From: Limnoperna fortunei
Taxonomy: Eukaryota > Mollusca > Bivalvia > Mytilida > Modiolidae
DNA: 64,000 bases
Direction: 5' to 3'
NCBI GenBank assembly: GCA_944474755.1
Contig: OX104112.1
Coordinates: 79,001,756 to 79,065,755 of the forward strand
Below, one piece after another: positions 56,500 through 64,000 of the stretch (its first letter is position 1; each line of letters begins with the position of its first letter). The translations under genes were made by a program, and so were the position numbers. Below the pieces are notes generated by a model that was not told where the DNA came from, ran no database searches, and saw only the letters and a list, made by a program, of their open reading frames with translations.

Positions 56500-58720
56500 T
56501 TATTTGCCTTATAAGGAAATGGCATGTAAACGGCATGTAAACAAACAACGAACAATTGAGTTGCACAATATTCAACATACAGATAGCAATACTAATAATT
56601 AACAAATGTGGACGTCAAAATAAATTTGTATTTAAGAAAAATGACACGTTCAATATATCATAATCGGTATATCATATTGTAAAGTTTACATTCTGTAATT
56701 ATGACTTGCGAAGATGGGCTTATCTAATTCTTTATCAACGGAAGTAAATAAATAAATATGTTGTCCTAAAATTTAAAGATAAAACTTATTTATATTTAAT
56801 GTGATATTATGTAGATTGTTTTTTTTTTTTTTGGAGGAACAATTCTAAGAATTTGCGTATGAAAATCTTAAGATATGATGTAAAAAGAAGATTAAATAAG
56901 GTACTAGACGACGAATTTCATTTAAAAAAAGAAAACTTATTGAAAATGAAAGAAAGAGATTCTGCTTCAGTTTGTATTGGATTATAATGTTTCTACAATC
57001 TCTAAATTAAAATCAAGATTTTAAATATCACGACCTTAGAAATAGTGTTATCCACTCAAAACTGATGATAAATTTATCCGCCGATAACCAAACATAACAG
57101 GACATTATGCTCGAATCATTTTTTTAAAATTATTTTGTGTTCTGCTATACCGTAAACAGTTGCATGAAAAAATGAATATTTATCCTTATACTCGCAAGCT
57201 AATGCAGCACTCTTACATAAAAAAATATATATTTCTATTTTACCATATTGCGCACTGTAGAAAATACATAATTTAGTTTAACATCTGTTCCTTGTCAACA
57301 CATAGGTATGATATTAAATATAATATGTTTAAACTTAATGATAATTGTAGTTTTAAACGAGGTAAACTAAGAATGGTAGAACACGTTAAAAATTGCATGG
57401 ACGGTTGCTATTATATAAATTCGTAATTTTTTTTATTTTTGACAAATTTTATAGACGTTGCAAATTGTTGGATGGCGTCAAAAGGTCAGTCGGCAAAAAA
57501 ATCTTGTTATCATTAAAAAAAAATCTTGCATTTGTTGTTAATTCTTGTGCCGTCAAATAAACGGTGATCTGATCAGACATTGCTACTATTACATCAATGA
57601 TGTCTGATGTTAAATAATAATCGAATAAATATTTATACATATAGACATTTGATACAGTGAGTATCTATGGTACTGTGTTTAAGTATTCTTCCTGTATTTA
57701 CATGCAGGAAAATATCTGTTGCTTAACGCTTTGACTACATAACCATCAGTTTCTCATATTTCTATATTGATTATTTAAAACAGACATTCCATTTGCTATC
57801 AATTTTAATGTCATACATAACAATTTTCTGTGCTGTAATAGCTATGTTTTTATGTTTTAATAATGAGTTACAATGCGCCTGTCGGAAGGTAACACACATT
57901 ATATTAATATTTATACTACATGCTGCATTAAGATAATTTCTTTGGTTTTAATACGTCCATAAAACGATTGCAACATGTTTGTGTTAGAAGCTTTGTTTCT
58001 TAAAAAATTAAAACGAGTCAAGGCAGTGTTGGAATTTTAATCCAAAATTACTAAAGAAAACTGGTCTCCAAAATATCCGGTATTAAGTAATAACTTGTAT
58101 CCACAACTTGAATAAAATTATTAAATTCAGCAACATCATCACCGATGTCTGCTTAAATGTATGGCAAATTCAGGATATGATTTGACATCAATTTGATCGT
58201 GTTTTAATTAATTATTATAATATCAATTATAATAATAAGAGTGAGGTATTCTTATATTAATATTTACTTAAAACATTTTAAAGATCAAATGATTAACAAA
58301 TTAAAGGTAGGCGTAGCCAATCTTTTTAAAAATCGAATTCAGATATAAAAAAACGTATTGTTGGAATTTTAACCTGCTTTCTCATGGCTTAACCGAAATA
58401 AAATGAACTAGCTTTTAACCAAGGCTAGAATTGAAATAATTTAAAGCATGTTTATTTGTGTTCAGAATGTTGTGGTTAAAACAAACCCTCAGTTACCAGA
58501 TCTTTTGTATGAAAATAGTGCACAACATTAGGTAAATTGGTAAGTAAATGGAGAAATGGAGAAAACAAAATCAAAGAGACCTAAGTGTTTTAACTTGTCA
58601 AAATTGAATAATTTAACAAAAAAATGCTTGCTCATTAAAAAGGTAAATAACAATGAAGCCAGGTATCAGAATGACAGGCAAGACTATCATCAAAATTCCA
58701 AAGCGCCATACCAAATCTGG
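56500..58720 (-). pseudogene. Decayed duplicate of the gene B 5' half (introns without lectin exons)
   Basis: Stretches at 56.5-56.64, 57.44-57.86 and 58.08-58.68 kb match, in the same order, 45.46-46.6, 47.3-48.6 and 48.93-49.6 kb of the gene B region. The relic exon 1 is at 58139-58083. No lectin or membrane exon remains to its left, so this copy is a remnant. Confidence 0.6.
58083..58139 (-). pseudogene. Relic first exon 2 of a SUEL-lectin gene
   Basis: Begins ATG ATG TTG and encodes MMLLNLIILFKLWIQVIT, then a TAA where the functional copies continue to the donor. No GT donor follows, so the exon cannot be spliced as in A and B. An AT box (ATTAAAAC) about 66 bases upstream keeps the family spacing. 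Confidence 0.7.
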
Positions 58721-61530
58721 CTAAGACTATCTACACCTTGAAAATAGAAAACCTTTAGAATTAAAATATTTTTTTCAAAATTTAAGGCATTAAATCTATA
58801 CAATAACTATCACTAAAACGAGTCAATGATATTCATATCAGCACCGAATTTTGACTACTGTGCTGGTGATACCCTCAGAGACTTAAGGGATGTATTTTGT
58901 CATACTGAATGACTGAATGTGACTTAAGTTAGATTTCTAGTGGATACTTAAGCAGCTTTATACATTCTTATAATTCATTTTATTATCCTTATATGTTAAG
59001 GCGATTTTTGTTAATACTATTTTTGGCATAGTGTTGGATTCAGTGCAGTGTTTAAGGGAACCATGATTTACGGACCAGTTAACCGACAAGCTCTTGACAA
59101 AGTTTGACGTATTTTATTGGCTAGTGATCGATGTCAGTAATCATTATTTACAAGATAAAACCAAAGAGTTCCATTTTATTAAATGTCTGCCTGTCGTCGG
59201 TGGCGAAAGGTAGTCTAGATTTGCCCTTAAAGCTTCAGAAAGTATAATTCAGAAAACTTACATTTAGTTCTTGCAGTAGTTAAACTGGGTCAACTGTCAA
59301 CAGCTGATCTATTGACTCTCGATCAAAGTTGTTTTAATAAGCCTAACACCACCTCAGGTCAGTCGTTGACTGAGACCTAATCAATAACTGTATAATATGA
59401 AAGCAACGTCAAACAAAGAATTGGACAGGAACAGAACAACTCAAGCAAAGTCGATTTCTAGAGTTCCTTTTTTGTGGCGCGGATAATCTGGTTTCATTAT
59501 GTATTGGAACTATTAAACGGCATTTGTCTTCGTTGACCATATTTATATTTGCCATAAAGACATATAAAAAGCACTAAATATGTTTGCCTGAACTAAAAGT
59601 CATAGTTTTTTTAAAATTATCATAAGTTATTATTAGATGAATATAATTTTGCGTGTTTTTGATTTGTCTAAACACTTTTTCGGCTTGTGTAAACAGTACT
59701 AAAATTGCATCATTATGTTTGTCCGCTACACAGTTCTTCTGCACAAGCGATCAAGCGTAATCCAGTATTAATTTGTTTTCTGATCTAATTCATGTACGCT
59801 TTTGTAACACTAACAATGGACGCGTCTTCTGGTAATATATTTTGACATTATAGACGAGGATTTTTTGGTTTAATTTGGATATGAATATTCTGATCTCTGG
59901 TTAAGAAATCATGATAGCGACGTATATAAAAGTTAGTAATTGTATAATTAATAATATACTTGGTGGGATATTTAGAGATGTTTGTTTCTTTAAAGTAACC
60001 AAAAGTAAATAATATAAAATACTTGGTAAAGATATTTAGAAATTGACTTGACCTACGTCTTACGCTTACAACCTAATACCATTGGTCGGACGGCATTAAG
60101 AACTATTTGTTTTCATTAAAGTTCCCAAATGTTAATAACAAAAAGACAAGGTAGAATATTCAGAAATGTCTAGATGAACTAAAAGTCACAATTATATATC
60201 CCGACTCTGTTTAGAAACAACAATGTCTTTTGATTGACTATAATGTGCCTTTTACAAATGTGTAAATGATTTGCTACCAACTTATCCTTTTTAGAAGTGG
60301 CTTGTATGTTGTCAATACATACTTGTATCCGTCTCCATGGGACTTGTATCTTTCTTTCTTTCAACACGTGATACGGTCACAAAATAAAGGTTTGTTTGGC
60401 GTAGCAAAGGATACAATTGCTTTTATGAAGACAGAACTAAAGTTAATGGAATGAAATTTCATCGCGGGATAAATTCGTTACAGGAGATGCGGAAATAATT
60501 CCTCATTTTCACATATTTATTTATTTTTGTATTTCACTGTAACTGGCTTTATAGCTAATTATATTACTTATATGATTTTCCCATGACTGCAATTCATTTA
60601 ATAATTTCATATTTGCTCGAAAATAACTGAAAAAATAGGAATATCTGACAGTCAAATTGTGGTCGTCCCTACGCAAATTTTATTCGACATCATGAATTAG
60701 TAGATAGTTACGGTGTATCTATCAGTGGTAAAACAAACTTCTTTCTTACGTTCTGTTTAATGTGTTCATTTGATAAAAAATTATTTTCAACCTTTCCCCA
60801 GATCACAGGGAGTATTTTTCGTGTAGATTATAAACACAAATATATGAAATTAGCGCGCTTGCAACATCAATATCAGTAGTACTTATGTTAATCATTTGTA
60901 ATGCGAGAGATCAAACAAAGACATTTAACCCGGTTCTGTAGAGTAAATATTGATTGTTTGCTTTACGTCCATCGAGCAGTATTTCAGCTATATTTGTGAT
61001 AGTCTGGGTTATTGGGCTGACTTCCAATAAGACTAAATCTAGGGTTCTAGAAGTTTATTATACCAGCAATATCATAAATCTACAATTGCAAATGAATTAT
61101 AATAAATACTAGTATATTACATATTTAACTAAATGAAAATAACAATCAATTACGAGAATCATGTATCACAGACTATTATGTTTAAAAGTACAGGTTACGT
61201 TCTGTAAATTGACCCCAGTGACCTAAAGATCAAATTTACTACTATATATTGTAATGTGTATTGCCTTGTGCTGTTTTAAAATTAATGTGATCTGTTTCGT
61301 GAAATCAACAATCAGCACAAAGGTATAAAATACTCATGGCGTGTACAAAGTATTTGTATTCGGTACAATTTTATCTTTTATAAATAACTTTATACTAATC
61401 TTTATGTTTTACTACATTTGTTCATGATCAAAAATAGATAATAACATTTTGACTTTGGCAGTACAACTAAAATACGTTTCTGCCAAGGGACGTAACTCCA
61501 CATGACTAATTACTAAAACTACAATTAAAA
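58721..61530. other. No gene recognised
   Basis: AT-rich spacer. A very diverged SINE-like end may lie at 60955-61030 ('tttacgtccatcgagcagta'). Confidence 0.4.
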
Positions 61531-61536
61531 ACTTAC

Positions 61537-61696
61537 CACTTGTGAAGTGAAATATTCTGCTGGGAAACTGATGATGCCTTACATCAATAATACTCTCAGA
61601 ACATACTGATAAACTGAAAACCATAAATAGAAACAATACTAAATATATCGTCTCAAAAATAGGTACGTTATGAATATAACATTGTATAACAACCAT
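61537..61696 (-). CDS. Candidate signal-peptide exon of an unknown gene
   Basis: The minus-strand frame encodes a hydrophobic run (IYLVLFLFMVFSLSVCS) that looks like a signal peptide with a cleavage-type end, then ESIIDVRHHQFPSRIFHFTS, and meets a perfect GTAAGT donor at 61536. The start could be the Met at 61696 or one at 61774. No following exon was identified and no family is recognised. It does not resemble exon 1 of the lectin genes. Weakly supported: chance open frames in AT-rich DNA are often hydrophobic. Confidence 0.25.
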
Positions 61697-61774
61697 CCTA
61701 ATAAAAACCAGATACTCATTTGTGAAAATCATCAGTTCCCTTACATTTACAATTATCGTTCTTGTAAAGCACAA

Positions 61775-62369
61775 ACAAATATTTATAAAACTTTAACTTC
61801 TTGACTAATCATGTTGTAAAAATAACGAGCTTGGATTGAACTAAAAATCATTCATACTCGCATACATGGAGGTTACTCAAGCATATTGCGTGCAGTTTAA
61901 ATGTACCAAGGACGAACGAAAATAATAGCAAGACTTGAATGTGTTATAAATAAAAGTGACTTAAAGATATAGAATTAGTAAAGAAATGAACTGACGTTAA
62001 AACGATGTCAGGAGTCGTATGGAAATGTATACAATATCCAATATAGAAAGAATAAATCCAAAGAGATATAATGTCCAACCTTCTCGAAATCTCGGGTACG
62101 ACTCACATAGATCGCCAAAACGAACCAACCAATAGAATGAAAGAAGTAATCAAATACGTAACATACATATATTGAATATGCAAATTAAGACTTTAAATAT
62201 TGTAACTGTATTTCAAAGAAATAGTTTATTTCAGAGATAAATGAATATACATGGTACATTTTAACAAAATATATCAACATATATAAAATAGTAAAATAAA
62301 CACTCTGCTACATATTTAGGACGTGAAAAAGTTAACAAACAATACATAAATTGAAAAAGGGGTGGGATG
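61775..62369. other. No gene recognised
   Basis: AT-rich spacer without supported features. Confidence 0.4.
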
Positions 62370-62681
62370 GGACACGGGGAACAAAATTTTGACTGCCACT
62401 GGAAAAGTACGAGTATTGGGTAGGGTCGGAGAATTTAGCCATTTGTTGCGGCTACAATGAGCCTACTCTTTTTCGAAATCTACAAAAGCTATCTTTACCG
62501 TGCTAGGAGCGTGGCACTCTCCAAACACGTTACTCACTATGATCCGCGGCCAGGCTTTCCGTATTATGACCTGACAACTCCCCAAGGAGAGTATCTCCCC
62601 TATCCGCCACCCGGGGACGCGCTGGGTGCTCTGTGGGTCGAGCACTGGGAACCGTCCCAGTATGGTCTTAGTGTCGTGTAA
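62370..62681 (-). repeat. Dispersed repeat family X, copy 4 (most complete, inverted)
   Basis: On the minus strand it reads from 'ccatactgggacggttccca' through 'gcgcgtccccgggtggcgga', 'gtaacgtgtttggagagtgcc' and 'gagtaggctcattgtagccg'. The GC content is clearly higher than the surroundings. Open frames on both strands are a by-product. Confidence 0.65.
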
Positions 62682-63113
62682 ATAAATAAAGTTGTTATAA
62701 CTTGTTTTTGGTCAGATCAAAATATTGAGAGATTGAAAATAAACACTTTATATAATATTTAATTACCATAATATTCTATTGATTTAAAAATTTGAAATCA
62801 AAGACTTGGCAAATAAATTATATGAATTAATTATATATACGGAATAAACAATATTAAAGACAAAATATTTATTCAATGTAAAATATAAAATTTTAAAACC
62901 GATGTCGCGCCAATAAAATGCAAATTTACATTAAAAACTGGTGTTATGAAATCACGCAATTGTGAAGACAAAAAAATATTTACAGACTTCATTTCTTTTT
63001 ATTGAACTAACCAGTAACAGCACGTACATTAAGAAACGTATTTACAACTATTTCGGTTTTTAATAAAAAATATGTGTCATTCTTTTGAGAGTACATTTGT
63101 TCTTACCGAATTT
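62682..63113 (-). other. 3' flank of copy C
   Basis: A minus-strand AATAAA at 63003-62998 lies 111 bases after the stop of copy C and is a plausible poly(A) signal. Otherwise nothing recognised. Confidence 0.4.
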
Positions 63114-63496
63114 TTAGGGACGGCGTGGTAACAGATCAATAACAAAGAGACCGCAAAATAACATACATATGACGAATAGCCCTACGTATCCAATGAAAGC
63201 AGAGGATTTACGATCATCTGAGGCAGAATATTTAGTGCTTAAATATTTGGTTGTGGTTTTTGCATTAATCTTTATTTTTTGTACAAGTGCATCTAAATCA
63301 GATTGCATTATTGTTTTCATCTGCTCCATTGTTAGATTCAAGGATCCTAAAAATCCCCATTTGTTTTCTCCTACTACAGAGCAGAGACATGTACACTGAA
63401 GACTATTGGACTTTGTGACTTCAATAGCTGTCGTTCTCTCAGCAATAGTTTGTCTGTTGTTTGTTGTTGTTTCGTACATATTGATATAGGTTGTAT
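63114..63496 (-). CDS. Copy C exon 3: membrane part of a SUEL-lectin gene (partial)
   Basis: Acceptor TATTTCAG before ATACAACC, then a Thr-rich linker, CTCLC, NKWGFLGSLNLT, DDRKSS, IGYVG, a transmembrane helix and the tail LLPRRP. Length 383 bases, as in copy B. About 85-90% identical to B by eye up to the helix. The tail differs: B ends RCCR, C ends PRRP. The lectin and signal exons should lie beyond 64000, so the integrity of the gene is unknown. Confidence 0.75.
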
Positions 63497-64000
63497 CTGA
63501 AATAACAACAGTTTCGTACAAATTGATATAGGTTGAAATAACAATAATGTGTTGTGTTTAAAGTTCTCGGAACACTAGTATTATTTCAGACTAATCAAAA
63601 TCTAAACAGACGAAATAAATGAATAAAAATACTTATTAGTGATTTGTGTGGACGTTTTAAACAAGCGTTCTGTTTATGATAGTGATATAAAATTTATGAT
63701 ATGATTGTAACACTGGTCAAACGGCATTATTGTTAATTATTTTTATAATGATGTTCCTTAACAACAGATGTGAAATGTCTTCAAAGTATACCGCACTTTT
63801 GATCATTGTTCACAATGTAATATTCACCATTTTATTGAGAAAAAAATTTAATCCGAAAACAAACTTTACAATAATACTGCATTTTATATTGTTTGATCTG
63901 AATGCTAACATTTTAGTATTTGAAGATGTTCAGAAGCAGATAACTAAACTGTACTGTATTAATCTTGTCTACAAATATTTATTAAGTGTGAAATATAAAA
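63497..64000 (-). other. Copy C intron 2 (partial), with duplicated acceptor region
   Basis: Just upstream of the acceptor, about 40 bases including 'gtttcgtaca.attgatatag' are tandemly duplicated (63468-63509 and 63511-63546). The outer copy lacks the six bases spanning AG/ATAC. The rest of the intron shares 'ttttaaacaagcgttctgtt' with copy B. Confidence 0.6.

Noticed and set aside
62457..62681. Open frames of 60-74 codons on both strands
   Set aside because: They lie entirely within dispersed repeat family X, whose higher GC content creates long open frames on both strands.

Overview
The window is AT-rich, intron-bearing metazoan DNA with very low coding density and a dense load of repeats. 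Several repeats match, from memory, families that are very common in marine mussels: a tRNA-derived SINE whose far end reads 'ttgctgaaagtggcgttaaac', the 'tggtcctgacttggtacagg' repeat, and reverse-transcriptase relics containing GVYISQLIR / RACSEY. A bivalve of the genus Mytilus or a close relative is the most likely source. No prokaryotic operon, CRISPR array, rRNA or functional tRNA was found.

The genic content is one tandem family on the minus strand. Each gene has three exons: a 20-residue signal-peptide exon, a phase 1-1 exon carrying one complete SUEL-type (rhamnose/galactose-binding) lectin domain with eight cysteines and the YGR and DPC..KYL motifs, and a last exon with a Ser/Thr-rich linker, a CxCxC motif, a conserved NKWGFL...DxRKSS..IGYVG membrane-proximal segment, one transmembrane helix and a short tail. 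Copy A (22473 down to 15142, 258 aa) and copy B (48985 down to 43912, 244 aa) reconstruct in frame with canonical splice sites. Copy C contributes only its last exon (63496-63114); its other exons lie beyond the right edge. Copy Z contributes only a first exon (2317-2260); its other exons lie beyond the left edge. Two further first exons, at about 34.95 kb and 58.1 kb, are dead relics that still keep homologous upstream DNA. The window is therefore a slice through a larger birth-and-death cluster of predicted single-pass membrane lectins.

Layout: 0-2.3 kb, a TIR-bounded fragment, a telomere-like triplet, a duplication and an (AAT)n tract; 2.3 kb, exon 1 of copy Z; 2.5-5.9 kb, a dead APE-type LINE with a 2A-like motif; 6.8-9.1 kb, SINEs, including a tandem triplet with tRNA-like heads; 9.27-12.2 kb, a non-autonomous DNA transposon with about 70 bp TIRs and a 5-bp target duplication; 12.2-13.3 kb, a (CT)n tract and three consecutive hairpins; 15.1-22.5 kb, gene A, whose first intron holds two composite elements rich in minisatellite and foldback sequence; 24 kb, a full SINE with a 14-bp target duplication; 25.5-28.6 kb, a CAACGTTGA array, a 0.68 kb TIR element and tandem 370-396 bp foldback units; 30.76-34.24 kb, a second copy of the 5-bp-TSD transposon; 35 kb, a relic first exon and hairpins; 37-43.5 kb, decayed retroelement fragments; 43.9-49 kb, gene B; 51.8-56.2 kb, more repeats; 56.5-58.7 kb, a decayed duplicate of the gene B 5' region; 62.4-63.5 kb, another repeat copy and the last exon of copy C.

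Gene models come from splice-site reading and paralogue comparison within the window. Family assignments rest on motif recognition, not database searches.
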